Shown here one piece after another: positions 53,093 through 62,293 of a stretch of DNA of 64,000 bases (position 1 is its first letter; every line of letters begins with the position of its first letter). A program made the position numbers and the translations under genes. Where the stretch lies: positions 62,001-126,000 of the forward strand of contig NZ_LUAV01000011.1 of the NCBI RefSeq assembly GCF_002078505.1. Direction: 5' to 3'. The notes beneath the pieces were generated by a model that saw only the letters and a program-made list of their open reading frames with translations, had not been told where the DNA came from and did not search any database. Source of the DNA: Ensifer aridi (GTDB lineage Bacteria; Pseudomonadota; Alphaproteobacteria; Rhizobiales; Rhizobiaceae).

Positions 53093-53381
53093 ATGAAGAA
53101 AATTGGCCTCGCATTTGACGCTGTTGCCGGCGTCGTCTTCAATATTCTCGATCTGCTCATCTTTGAACCATCGCACGGCGCGAGTGGTTGTGCCCCTGCT
53201 GAGCCTTGGCAAAATTCAAGTTCAGGAAATCTATGCAGAGGATATCGCGTTTAATTGGCTTGGCCTCAAGCGCCTGCCATCTGGCCGGCTCCTGCTGAGC
53301 TCTTCGATGAGCAACCTTGCGGGCGCTGTCTTCTGGTTCCTTTGCCTGGCGATATTTTTCCTAAGCACCCGGGGTTCATGA
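53093..53381 (+). pseudogene. small membrane protein gene, one-base frameshift
   Basis: MKKIGLAFDAVAGVVFNILD opens in one frame. From about 53167 the sense continues in another frame (HRTARVVVPLLSLGKIQVQE) to a C-terminal membrane helix (AVFWFLCLAIFFLST). An extra A in TTTGAACC accounts for the shift. It is not recognised as a phage gene. Confidence 0.55.
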
Positions 53382-53436
53382 GGGTCGGCGGACTGCGTTC
53401 TGGACGTTCAATCGCTCCATTGACGTTGCACTTCTT

Positions 53437-53733
53437 TTAAGGAAGCCCGGCTGGGGAACAGCTCATCCCAAAGCCCGCCTCTCTTTCCGAAGGCGAGCTA
53501 CCATCTGTCGCTGGTTGACCCGCCGCTGGCACCCGTGATCTGCGCTCGGCCGGGGCTATTGCCGGTGCGTTGCGATGATCATTTGGATTTCCCTTGTAAG
53601 ACTCCTCCCAGAACTTCGGACTCTGATGATAAGCGTCATACGCGTCGTGCCATGTGATGCCGAAGTCGCGGGAGATCCGGTCGGCATAAGCCTCATCGGG
53701 ATTGAGCGTGTCGTTGAACATCGACTTACCCAT
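53437..53733 (-). CDS. hypothetical protein, 98 aa
   Basis: It starts MGKSMFNDTLNPDEAYADRI after AAGAGAA. Tyr/Trp/His-rich first half, disordered Pro/Ser-rich second half. Not recognised. Confidence 0.45.
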   Translation of the reverse strand: MGKSMFNDTLNPDEAYADRISRDFGITWHDAYDAYHQSPKFWEESYKGNPNDHRNAPAIAPAERRSRVPAAGQPATDGSSPSEREAGFGMSCSPAGLP

Positions 53734-53949
53734 TTTGTTGCCTATTCTCTTAAGTACCTGATTGAGCAAAAGAGCCTGCATACAGCTCTCTCCATTGGGC
53801 AAAAACCGCGCATTCGGCCGCAATGCGACCGGATGCACGACTTCTTTGGTTTTTGTGATTGGGTGGGGCTGCTAGCTCGGTGAGCTATGCGCTCCTTGTC
53901 ATAACGCCATGGACAGGCGCCGACTTACTTACGCCGGGTTAATGCTCAC

Positions 53950-54267
53950 TTAGCCCTTGTAAAGCTGGCTCGTGTTTGGCGCGGTTGGCCTGCTGGCCGG
54001 CGCCTCGATGGTGGTGATCCCGATGTCCGGCGAGCCGTCGGTTGCCCAGCATGAACATGGCTCACCCGCCGGGCCGGTACCATAGGGGCAAACCTGCTCG
54101 GGGGTCGTGCACTGCCGGGGGCCCGGCTTAGCCACGGGCTGGGCTCCGGCCGGCTGAAGCTTGACCGAGCCGCGTGCCGGCGCCGTTGGCACAGCTGTTT
54201 CGCTGCACGAAGAGAGCACGAGCGGAACAGCAATCAAGAACAAGGAGATGCAGCGAAGGTTCTTCAT
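53950..54267 (-). CDS. hypothetical lipoprotein, 105 aa
   Basis: Lipobox VLSSC, then a Pro/Ala-rich linker and a cysteine-rich core (QCTTPEQVCPYGTG, PCSCW). It could be a cargo gene carried by the prophage. The function is unknown. Confidence 0.55.
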   Translation of the reverse strand: MKNLRCISLFLIAVPLVLSSCSETAVPTAPARGSVKLQPAGAQPVAKPGPRQCTTPEQVCPYGTGPAGEPCSCWATDGSPDIGITTIEAPASRPTAPNTSQLYKG

Positions 54268-54277
54268 GGCATTAGCC

Positions 54278-55217
54278 CTATTCCGGGCCGCGACAGGTTT
54301 CAACCCCCACTTGGCACCATCTTCGATCTTGCCCCAGCAATTGCATATCCATCCCGCGATCGCTGCCGCCGCGCGGCCCGGCACCACCAAGCGCCGGCAT
54401 TCCCTTGGTACGCGCTTCGCGCTCATGCGCCGGGTAGCTGGCGATAATCCTTTGGCGCTCTTCCGGCGTGTAGTGCTCGGCGTCGTCGATCGCCATGGTG
54501 ATGACCTCGCGATCCGGCGATTTTTCCATCAGATATCTCGCCACCACGGCGCTCAACCCCTTGAGCGGGGTAAAGGTAACTGCAATCGAGCCGCGCGTCG
54601 CATTGGTGCGGGTGATGCCCTCGAAGTAAACGTCTTCCGGGGGCTCCTCGTCGAACCAGACGTAATCGACCGTGTTCGCCTGCCATTTGCCGCGCCCCTG
54701 CTCATAGGCCTTGAAGAGCGTCGAGGTACCGCCCGAGACATGCCCGCACGGTCACGCTGTCGAGCGCGCCGGAGGCCCCCGAGCGGCGAGTGGTCGCGAC
54801 GATCGTTGCTTTCGGAATAAAGCCTGTGCCCCAGTCGTCGTCGTTGAGTGGCGGGCCGATCAGCAGACGCTGGACACCGTCGCGCGTCAGCTCGTAGGAC
54901 TCCGAGCCCGCCAGCATGACGATCGGCTTGTCGAACTGCCTGCCCTGCCACCAATCCGGGTAGCGCCCCGTCAGATGCATCGCCGCTTCCGCCGCTCCGG
55001 CGAGCGTCTTGCCGAGCTGGTTGCCGGCCATAAACAGGCGTTCGCGGACGACGGCGCCTGCCGCGTGGAAATCCTTCTGCTTCCGATAAAGCTGATAGCC
55101 GGCGAGTAGGTTCGTGCGCCGCCGCCGGTCGAGCTCCGCCAGCAGCGCAATTTGCTCCCTTAGCATCACGGAGAGCTCGGACGCAGCGCTTCCCTGGGAT
55201 GGGCCGGTTGAGGTCAT
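54278..55217 (-). pseudogene. phage terminase large subunit, frameshifted and truncated
   Basis: The N-terminal ATPase part has Walker A GNQLGKT and LAGSESYELTRDGVQRLL. An extra G near 54757 shifts the frame; in the next frame it resumes HVSGGTSTLFKAYEQG, then VDYVWFDEEPP (Walker B) and TFTPLKG, ending abnormally after KGMPALGG near residue 280. The nuclease domain is missing. Confidence 0.75.
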
Positions 55218-55360
55218 CCTTGCTCGTTTCCTGGTTCTCTATTGCCGCTCTGCACCGCAAATCGTCCGGCTGGACGGCGATGTCACAACGTCCATAATGG
55301 TGACCGCTGGGCGTTGCTCGCCATGGCTCAGTCAGCGCTCGCCGATCGGGAGGCACAATC

Positions 55361-55702
55361 ATGATCGAAGGCCATTGCCATTGCAGATCGGTTCGCGTCA
55401 CGGTGCCCGTTCGTCCCGAAACGCTTGGCGATTGCAACTGCTCGCTCTGCAGCCGGATCGGTGCGCTCTGGGGCTACTATCCTGTCGAGGAAGTCACCGT
55501 CAGCGATCCCGAGAAGAAGCTCGTGGGCTATGTGCAGGGCGACAGGACCTTGACGATGCATCATTGCAGCACGTGCGGCTGTACCACGCACTGGTCGCCG
55601 ATCGGGCGCAAGTCGTCGCGCATGGGCGTGAACATGCGCATCTTCGATCGCTCGGTCTGGGAGCAGATACCGCACCGCCTGATCGACGGAGCAAGCTGGT
55701 AA
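55361..55702 (+). CDS. GFA-family protein
   Basis: The protein has 113 residues with zinc-site cysteines in GHCHCRSV, CNCSLCSR and HHCSTCG. GGGAGG ribosome site. It sits on the strand opposite to the phage genes, between the two terminase fragments, so it is a later insertion or phage cargo. Confidence 0.8.
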   Translation: MIEGHCHCRSVRVTVPVRPETLGDCNCSLCSRIGALWGYYPVEEVTVSDPEKKLVGYVQGDRTLTMHHCSTCGCTTHWSPIGRKSSRMGVNMRIFDRSVWEQIPHRLIDGASW

Positions 55703-55797
55703 CACCCGCCTCTTACACCCAGCGGATTCGACCGCACATCGACCTGACCGACAACGATCAGCAGATAATCTTCCGAATTGTAACGCCAGGAACAGCC

Positions 55798-55896
55798 CTA
55801 CAGCGCCGCGCGTCTTATCAGACGTGTAAAGGTCGCTGTAGCACTTTGAGTTGCTGCATCCCTTAAATCGAGGTCGATTTAAGACGACATGCAGTA
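55798..55896 (+). repeat. RIME element, full copy
   Basis: It opens CTACAGCGCCGCGCG and closes GACATGCAGTAG. The central part lacks a few bases relative to the copy at 11204. Confidence 0.85.
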
Positions 55897-55981
55897 GAGC
55901 GCGCAACGTCCTTCTATCTGCATGTTCTCAGATGTTTGAGAACATGCTAAATCTCGTGTTTTCAATGAGGGGAACACCACT

Positions 55982-56383
55982 ATGCCACGTATTGCCAATC
56001 TTTACTTCAAGACCGCCATAATCTTCCTGATCCTCGGCATCTCCATCGGACTGCACATGTCGATTTCGGGCAATCACGCCGCTACCGGTGCGCATGCGCA
56101 CGCCAATCTGCTCGGCTGGGTGACGATGGCGATCTTCGGCGTTTATCACGCACTCAATCCGCAGAAGGCAGCGAGGCGCCTAGCGACGATTCAATACGCC
56201 GTCTACACCTTCGGCGTAGCGGTGCTTATCCCATCGCTCTATTTGATGCTTTCGGGAAACGCCGCGATGGAACCGGTCGTCGCCGTCTCGTCGCTTATCG
56301 CCTTCGCCGGCGTTCTCCTGTTTGCCGTGATCATCTTCTCGAGCGGCGAAGTCGTCGCCACTGCAGCGTCTCCCGCACGCTGA
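55982..56383 (+). CDS. membrane protein resembling a heme-copper oxidase subunit I fragment
   Basis: The protein has 133 residues and four membrane helices. HAHANLLGWVTMAIFGVYH recalls the His-containing helix of cbb3/NorB-type oxidases, and small stand-alone proteins of this type are known in rhizobia. Strong ribosome site (AGGGGAA). The function is unknown. Confidence 0.6.
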   Translation: MPRIANLYFKTAIIFLILGISIGLHMSISGNHAATGAHAHANLLGWVTMAIFGVYHALNPQKAARRLATIQYAVYTFGVAVLIPSLYLMLSGNAAMEPVVAVSSLIAFAGVLLFAVIIFSSGEVVATAASPAR

Positions 56384-56399
56384 TCTTTCTCCGGGACGG

Positions 56400-56422
56400 A
56401 AAGGGCGCCGCGCGCGCCCTTT
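56400..56422. terminator. bidirectional terminator
   Basis: AAAGGGCGC / GCGCCCTTT with a 5-nt loop between convergent genes. Confidence 0.75.
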
Positions 56423-56858
56423 CACTCGCCCTTCCTCGTCATCCTCTGGCTGGACGCGAGGTCCATCTGCGCCGATCGCCTTGACCGGCGCGCACGTGTT
56501 TTCCGTCCAGCAAGCAATGGTCGAATTGCCGCGTCAAGCGCGCGGATGCGCTCGATAAGTTGCTCGCCGAAAGCTCGTCCATGCCGCCCGCAGCGGCGTT
56601 CAAATCCTTCGGCTGGAGCGAGGCAACGAGCTTCAGATAGCTCTCCGGCTTCTCCTCGCGAACACGGGCGATCACGTCGACGCCATGCACCGCGAAATCC
56701 GCCTGCACCGCATTCAGGAATGCACCGCCCACCTGCCCGCGGCCGCCCGTCACCCGCCTCTCGGGAAGCCCGGCTTCCATTGCCGCATCGTCAGCCACTT
56801 CCCCGGCGCGTTCCGGCCTTTCGTCTTCCATCATCGCGCTCTCCATTCTTCTTGCCAC
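56422..56858 (-). pseudogene. phage small terminase-like gene, one-base frameshift
   Basis: The first part has GGRGQVGGAFLNAVQADFAVHG and PESYLKLVASLQPKDL, similar to rhizobial phage packaging proteins. After MDELS near 56546 a base is missing; the adjacent frame continues EQLIERIRALDAAIRPLL to a stop at 56422. It is upstream of the large terminase fragment, the expected order. Confidence 0.6.
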
Positions 56859-56999
56859 CGCTCGGTCTCAAACAGAGCGCGGCGCGTTGTCGGCGCGTGT
56901 ATGCTGTCGCACAAATCCACCCATAATTGCACCAGAATCGCGACGGAGATTGAATTGCAGGCGGCTGCATAACGCAGCCGTTGAAGCCAGCAGGGGACC

Positions 57000-57269
57000 A
57001 TGCGCCATATCTTTGCCGCCGCCATCGTGATCGCCGCCTCGACCGCCTTTGCCTTAGCGGGAAATCAATCCGGCAAACCACGTTATTTCGTGAAAGCGTG
57101 GCTTCAAAAAACAGACAAGAGCTTCGAGCACACCACCGGCTGGTGCGACGACAGCTATCGCTGTAATCCGCATACAGAGGTTCTCTACTATCGCCTTGCG
57201 GACGAGCTCGCCGATAAGGACCGCGTCGAATTCGGAACCATCTACATCGCACTGGAAGATTTGCGGTAG
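57000..57269 (+). CDS. small exported protein, 89 aa
   Basis: A signal peptide ends ALA-GN. The mature part has two cysteines in GWCDDSYRCNP. Not recognised. Confidence 0.6.
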   Translation: MRHIFAAAIVIAASTAFALAGNQSGKPRYFVKAWLQKTDKSFEHTTGWCDDSYRCNPHTEVLYYRLADELADKDRVEFGTIYIALEDLR

Positions 57270-57291
57270 ATCGCCGCTTCCAGCGCCTTAG

Positions 57292-57552
57292 TTATTTGAT
57301 CGTGTAGTGCATTGATATGGCTGCTTCACGCAAGCCGTTTGCGGCGTTGAGCACTTGGCCTTGCCGTCGGATACAGAACAGAATGAGCATTGGTCGTTGA
57401 ACTCCAGGCAGTCCGGATTGCAGGAAATCCTTCATGCTGGCGGCCTGTTCTTGGTCCACCCCTGGTATTTCGATCCGGTCGGCCGAAAAGACTGCTGAAG
57501 GCCCTACTATTATCGCCAGGAGCGCAATGTAATATTTTGACGTGTGTATCAT
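57292..57552 (-). CDS. small exported protein, 86 aa
   Basis: A signal peptide ends VFS-AD; the mature part starts RIEIPGVDQEQAASMKDF. GGAG ribosome site. It is convergent with the previous gene. Not recognised. Confidence 0.5.
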   Translation of the reverse strand: MIHTSKYYIALLAIIVGPSAVFSADRIEIPGVDQEQAASMKDFLQSGLPGVQRPMLILFCIRRQGQVLNAANGLREAAISMHYTIK

Positions 57553-58059
57553 TCGAACTCCATCTTTCAGCAGGTTAAGCATCGACCGCAGCAACTTCCA
57601 AGCGAAATCGCGTACGGGTCGACCACGCCGGTCGTCGTTCGGAGAAATGTCCGCTAGCGTAGTATTCGCACCAATGCCTCCGCTGCCCTCCGTCAATGAG
57701 ACAAGTCCATCGCGGCCGGCGATGCTGCCATGCTCGCGCAGCGCCTTGTCGGAGGCGCTGCACTGCGGAGTCTTGGGTCGACGCGTCGGGATGCTTCCGA
57801 ACCCTCTCAGGATTCGGGTCGACGCGGAGGCGCATCGCCGGCCGCACACGGCGCCGCAGCGTCTTGGAACGCGCGAGGTCGCCGTGAGCCATGAATTGAA
57901 AAATCAGGAAGGAGGCCCCAGCGCCTTGCGAGGTGGGAGAAGAAGTCTTCGTCGCTTCAGCATCCTGCCACGGCGACTGGACGACTTAGGACACAATTCC
58001 TATCCTTGATTTATGGAATACCGCAACCGCCCTCGCGGTGCAAGCCTCCATGCGCTGAA
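57553..58059. other. 507-bp region without recognised genes
   Basis: Short open frames on both strands lack ribosome sites and protein-like sequence. It is probably decayed DNA of the remnant. Confidence 0.5.
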
Positions 58060-58401
58060 ATGCATTCGGTTTTTGTTTTGCCCACCGGAAACTTTGCAGC
58101 GGGCTGCTTCTCCGAGCGTGCCTCCGCAGAGACGAAAGTCTTGCAGGCTGATGGGTCACGCTTCTATGTCGTCCGCCAAAGAAAGCGCTTCGCCAAGGAC
58201 TGGTCAAATTTTGTTGTACAACCGTATATTATAATTTCCTTGCATAAGACATTGGCCTCTGCTTCAATTCCCACGAGGCTGATGTTCAAGGGCTTGGGCA
58301 TACTTCAATCGATAATGTCTCGCACGGAAGGAGGCAGTTTCGGCGTCGCGCTGTCACCGATGCCGGGGTCCGACCGTGTCGAATACTTTGAATTCATTTA
58401 A
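58060..58401 (+). CDS. hypothetical protein, 113 aa, doubtful
   Basis: MHSVFVLPTGNFAAGCFSER onwards reads plausibly as a soluble protein, and the DNA is less GC-rich than its surroundings, suggesting transfer. There is no ribosome site. An upstream in-frame start is at 58006. Confidence 0.35.
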   Translation: MHSVFVLPTGNFAAGCFSERASAETKVLQADGSRFYVVRQRKRFAKDWSNFVVQPYIIISLHKTLASASIPTRLMFKGLGILQSIMSRTEGGSFGVALSPMPGSDRVEYFEFI

Positions 58402-58492
58402 GTACTGAAAATATAGGCCCAACTCTCGGCTTTATACCGGGAACTAGACTAGCCCTCCAAGCATTGCCTTCCCGAGAGAAGGAGATTTATCC

Positions 58493-58696
58493 ATGCGTAA
58501 TCATTGGATGTATGTCGCCATCGGATTTGTTGCCGGCGCCGGATTGTTTCTCACCACCGCCTGGCAGCGCACACCTCCGGTCGAAACCGCTCAGTTCGCC
58601 ACCATAAAGCTCGAAAAGACTGATCGTCCGCAGGGCCCCGCCGTCCAGGCCTCCTTCGTCATGGAGCGTTTCGGCCCGGCACGTGCAGTCGAATAG
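58493..58696 (+). CDS. small membrane-anchored protein, 67 aa
   Basis: One N-terminal helix (MYVAIGFVAGAGLFLTTAW) and a short periplasmic tail. Strong AAGGAGA ribosome site. Not recognised. Confidence 0.6.
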   Translation: MRNHWMYVAIGFVAGAGLFLTTAWQRTPPVETAQFATIKLEKTDRPQGPAVQASFVMERFGPARAVE

Positions 58697-58767
58697 ACTC
58701 TTCAACAGCGGATACCTGGAGCTAAACAGACTGAGCGTCCGCTTGCGCGGATGCTCTGCCGAGCGCC

Positions 58768-58873
58768 TCTGCATGATTCCTTAAGATCGGAATCGATTTA
58801 AGGACAAAATCATGCAGCTACTCACAGTGCTTCAGCGACCTTTGCGCGTTCGATTGGACACGCGGCGCTGTAG
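58768..58873 (-). repeat. RIME element, full copy, reversed
   Basis: The plus strand reads TCTGCATGATTCCTTAAG to GCGGCGCTGTAG, the reverse complement of the other full copies. Confidence 0.82.
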
Positions 58874-59022
58874 CGCGTTCGTGTCGCATGCTCTGTCTTG
58901 CCTTTCGCCCCCGAATGCGCAAGTTACTACGGCTCTGAGCGGCTGAAGGGACGACCATTGGCCCCCACGGCGATTGCGGTCGCGGGTTCTGCGGCCGGAG
59001 ACGATAATCGAGGAAGACAGCT

Positions 59023-59202
59023 TTGAATTCGGACAACAAACCCGAGGCCACTATCCGGGTCGAGAAGCGGATGAACGGACGTTGGGCATTCGTGCTCAGC
59101 TATCGCGGCGTGACGTATCCGGCGCAGGGTCAGTTCAGCACTCAGCTACAGGCGCAAGCTGTCGCCCATGCCGCCATGAAGCTCCTGCAAAAGCGCGGCT
59201 GA
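59023..59202 (+). CDS. small protein with TTG start, 59 aa
   Basis: TTG follows GAGGAAG by the right distance. The product (NKPEATIRVEKRMNGRWAF, then YPAQGQFSTQLQAQAVAHAA) is well formed, beta-rich then helical. It is too short for most gene callers and lacks an ATG at the natural position. The function is unknown. Confidence 0.6.
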   Translation: MNSDNKPEATIRVEKRMNGRWAFVLSYRGVTYPAQGQFSTQLQAQAVAHAAMKLLQKRG

Positions 59203-59251
59203 AGCCAAGCGAAGAAGTGTGAAGCCGCTTTCCGCCGTGAGTGCGTCCGGC

Positions 59252-59647
59252 TTAATTGTAAGGCGAGTTGCACGCACGGCGCGGGCCGTCGAAAGGCTGG
59301 AAGGTGTTGTCACTCGAGCGATACGATCGATAGCGGTCGTGGCACCACCGTGCATGCGCATTTCCGCCGGATAGAACCGTTTGCCGCCGACGTGAGCGCA
59401 GTTCGTTGATTGTACCGAGCGGCGGCCCAAGAGTTACGCCTGCGTCTATGTTGATGTCGGTGCCAGGCGCGAAACGCGGACCGGAGTTCAAGTAGCGGTT
59501 CCGCAAGAACTGCTGATACTGTCGCTCGACGAAAAGATCGTGCCGGTAGGTACCTCCGCAATCACCGATGCACGTCTGGGGCTGGGCCTGCGACGCGCTC
59601 GTAGCCGCAGCCAGAACCGCCAGGACGATGGTGGTCGCAATCTTCAT
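59252..59647 (-). CDS. BA14K-family exported protein
   Basis: The protein has 131 residues with signal peptide ending SQA-QP. The C-terminus [20 protein letters not shown] then CNSPYN is the BA14K signature. Paralogue of the gene at 14833. Confidence 0.78.
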   Translation of the reverse strand: MKIATTIVLAVLAAATSASQAQPQTCIGDCGGTYRHDLFVERQYQQFLRNRYLNSGPRFAPGTDINIDAGVTLGPPLGTINELRSRRRQTVLSGGNAHARWCHDRYRSYRSSDNTFQPFDGPRRACNSPYN

Positions 59648-59946
59648 CGACTTCACTTTTCTTCTTTCAACGAAGGAATGACCTGCACTCACTATACACT
59701 ACCCGACGCGAGCGTTGCGCCAATTTCTTGTGAGCGCAGTTGAACGGCGCACCCGGACACACTGTCTTGGCCGAAGACGAAGGGCGCCGGAGCGCGATGC
59801 CATCACCTCCTCAGAGCGCTCCAGCGTTCCTGTGCCCCCCATCACATCCAACGCGGATCCGCTGCCGCCGCGGACCCGTAGTTAGGGAAGCGGCGAGATC
59901 GAGGCACCTTCAAAGCCGTAAACGCCCGACATGTAGGATAATATTC

Positions 59947-60567
59947 CTATCTTAGGTCAAAGCAATGATCCCCCTTCGCATATTCGCGCAAGCCCTTGTC
60001 GAAGAGCAGCGCATTCAATCCCCGCTTTAGCCACAGCAATTGCGCCTCCGGCATCATCCTCAAGCCTTCATAGTCCATCACGCAGACGTTGAAGACGGTG
60101 GTCTTCACTTGACGCCCCTCCTCGCACCCGAGCAGGAGTCCTTCCGGTCGCATCATTCGTTCGGCAGATTTCGCAGCCATCCGGGCGCGCTCTTCCTTCT
60201 GTTCGCCCGGATGTCCCTGCACGCGTCCGATGTCCTGGGCTCTGACGCTCGGAAATGGAATGCCTGTGATATGGTAATAGCGCACCATCGCCGCGGCATA
60301 ATCGTCGCCGGCTTCGCGCTGCTGCTCGGTGATCCGCCCGTCGAGAAACAACCGCCCGAGCGTGTAGCCCGCAAAGGCGCTTCTGGTTTCAAGCCCGTGC
60401 ATGCGCTTGCGCGCCGCAAGCGCCACCGCCATGGCCTCCTTCTCGCTTTCCTGTTTCGACCACCCCGGCTTGATCTTGCCGCAGGCAAAGCGCTCGGCAT
60501 TTGCCTTGCGTGGGCGTCCAAGCTGTGCCTTGCGCTTTGCACGCAATTTCTGGGCCTTGGTCATCAT
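59947..60567 (-). CDS. phage-related hypothetical protein, 206 aa
   Basis: Basic N-terminus (KAQKLRAKRKAQLGRPRKAN) with an AT-hook-like GRPRK core, then a helical domain. AAAGGA ribosome site. It is downstream of the DnaA-C gene and is probably an early-region DNA-binding or regulatory protein. Confidence 0.55.
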   Translation of the reverse strand: MMTKAQKLRAKRKAQLGRPRKANAERFACGKIKPGWSKQESEKEAMAVALAARKRMHGLETRSAFAGYTLGRLFLDGRITEQQREAGDDYAAAMVRYYHITGIPFPSVRAQDIGRVQGHPGEQKEERARMAAKSAERMMRPEGLLLGCEEGRQVKTTVFNVCVMDYEGLRMMPEAQLLWLKRGLNALLFDKGLREYAKGDHCFDLR

Positions 60568-60717
60568 GGGAAATCCTTTCGAGCATGTGTGGAAGAAACG
60601 TGGTCACGGTTGTCCGCTCCTGCCCCCTTCGCCGGATGAGCGGATGGAAGACGAATTGACTGTTTGCAGCGGGCGAGCAGACCTCGACGGCTCGGCCTGT
60701 TGAATCATCTAGGCGTG

Positions 60718-61233
60718 TCAGCCGCGCTCGCCCTCGACGTCTGGCTTGCGCACCGCCTCCAGAACCGTCGTATGATCGCGCCGAAAGATGCGGCCGATCC
60801 GCGACAATGAGAGATCGCCGCGGTTTTCGTAGACTGCGCGCATGCAGGCATGTCTCGGCTTTACCAGCCGGCGTTCGCGCCGCACGCTGATGACATCCTC
60901 CCAACTCACCCCCGGGAAATCCGTGAGCACGGCGGCAACGATCTCCTCGACCGTCGGCCGGTCGCCCTCGCTGTAGTCGTCCGGAACATCTGCGCTCCGG
61001 CCGGAAAGCAGTGCCTGCGCCTGCGCCAAGAGCCGCGCCTCGGCATCGGCAAGGTCGACCTCCAACGCGGCGATCCGCCGGGCCTTCGCCGCGTTGTCTG
61101 AAGCAAGTTCGGACAGTTGCCTTTCGAGCTGCTCGACCGGGCCGGATCGGCCGACCGCCCTAGCGGCGCGGGTGAGCCGCTCCCGCACGGCACAATAGTG
61201 CCGCTTCTGTCTCGCCAGTTCCGAATGCTCCAT
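60718..61233 (-). CDS. DnaA domain IV-like DNA-binding protein
   Basis: The protein has 171 residues: an N-terminal coiled coil (about 20-85) followed by the C-terminal DNA-binding fold of DnaA (VSWEDVISVRRERRLVKPRH, LSRIGRIFRRDHTTVLEAV). No AAA+ domain is present. Rhizobial phages often carry such proteins in the early region. It is divergent from the repressor gene. Confidence 0.78.
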   Translation of the reverse strand: MEHSELARQKRHYCAVRERLTRAARAVGRSGPVEQLERQLSELASDNAAKARRIAALEVDLADAEARLLAQAQALLSGRSADVPDDYSEGDRPTVEEIVAAVLTDFPGVSWEDVISVRRERRLVKPRHACMRAVYENRGDLSLSRIGRIFRRDHTTVLEAVRKPDVEGERG

Positions 61234-61330
61234 CGTCGCTTCTCCTTCCAAGGTCAGAGTCGACCCAGCGCTCCGTGGCGCCTCATGAATCTTGCACAAC
61301 CTGAAATGACACTGTATATGTCGCGATGTC

Positions 61331-61345
61331 AACATGATTTATGTT
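61331..61345. promoter_or_regulatory. operator candidate between dnaA-like and repressor genes
   Basis: AACAT-N5-ATGTT inverted repeat, with further TGTTG and GTCAAC half-sites within 20 bp. It is suited to autoregulation by the CI-like repressor. Confidence 0.55.
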
Positions 61346-61369
61346 ACTCGTGTTGCTATGGATCGTGTC

Positions 61370-62059
61370 ATGAGCGAAAGAGCGGAAAGATTGCGCCAGG
61401 CGCGCATTAGGGCGGGCTATCAGTTTGCCTCCGACGCGGCGAATGCCCTTGGCATGGTCGCCTCGACCTATCGCGCCCACGAAAACGGGCAGAACGAGTT
61501 CGAGCATTCAGAGGCCGAGGTCTACGGCCGCAAGTTCAATGTCGATCCATACTGGCTATTGAGCGGCAAGGAACGGCAGATGGCTGGTGAGGGCGCCGCA
61601 CCTCCCGGCATCACGGATGCCGGCCCCCCGAACGGCACGATTGTTGACAACCTCATCGGTCAAGGAAAAAAGATCCCGGTCTTCGGCCAGGCCGTCGGTG
61701 GAGTTGATGGTGAATTCATAATGAACGGCGATGTGTTGTACGAAGTCATGGCCCCGCCGATTCTTGCTGAAGTTTCCGGCGCCTATGCGGTGTCGGTGTC
61801 AGGCGATTCCATGTCTCCGCGCTATGAGGACGGCGAGATCTGCTTTGTCGACCCGACCCGCCCTGTCAGACGGGGCGACTACGTGATCGCCCAGATACGC
61901 CTGGAAGAAGACGGCGCTCCCCTCGCCTACGTCAAGAGGTTCGTGCGCCACAACACTTCCGAACTGGTGCTGGAGCAGTTCAATCCGCCGAAGGTACTGC
62001 GCTTCGACGCGCACACTGTACACTCCGTCCACTACATCGCGCTGGCTGGCAACGCGTAG
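61370..62059 (+). CDS. CI-like phage repressor (HTH plus S24 peptidase)
   Basis: The protein has 229 residues from 61370; ATGs at 61358 and 61334 are alternatives. The N-terminal XRE-type helix-turn-helix (LRQARIRAGYQFASDAANAL) is followed by a linker and an S24 peptidase fold with Ser147 (SVSGDSMSP) and Lys189 (AYVKRF) as the catalytic dyad. RecA-stimulated self-cleavage would be expected. It is flanked on both sides by TGTTG-type inverted repeats. Confidence 0.87.
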   Translation: MSERAERLRQARIRAGYQFASDAANALGMVASTYRAHENGQNEFEHSEAEVYGRKFNVDPYWLLSGKERQMAGEGAAPPGITDAGPPNGTIVDNLIGQGKKIPVFGQAVGGVDGEFIMNGDVLYEVMAPPILAEVSGAYAVSVSGDSMSPRYEDGEICFVDPTRPVRRGDYVIAQIRLEEDGAPLAYVKRFVRHNTSELVLEQFNPPKVLRFDAHTVHSVHYIALAGNA

Positions 62060-62166
62060 CTATACGGGCGTGCCGACGCCCTCCCCTTAGCCACGCTAAT
62101 CCTGCCCCTCGGCAGGCATCCCTCTAAGACGTTGGAGCTTCGATAACACACCCGATGAATACGGAC

Positions 62167-62227
62167 ACAACACGAACCATGTTGACACCGATTGCATCAG
62201 ATGTGATGTTGTCTCCAACATAGACAA
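62167..62227. promoter_or_regulatory. cluster of repressor operator candidates
   Basis: CAACA-N7-TGTTG (62167-62183), ATGTTG-TCTC-CAACAT (62205-62220) and GTTGTCT-N7-AGACAAC (62207-62227) overlap upstream of the early phage genes. The half-sites match those at 61331. Confidence 0.6.
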
Positions 62228-62293
62228 CACGGAAAGCGCGCGGTGCATACTGCAGCAAGAGCTTTTCCGTATTCAGAGGAGAAGAAGCGCCGC

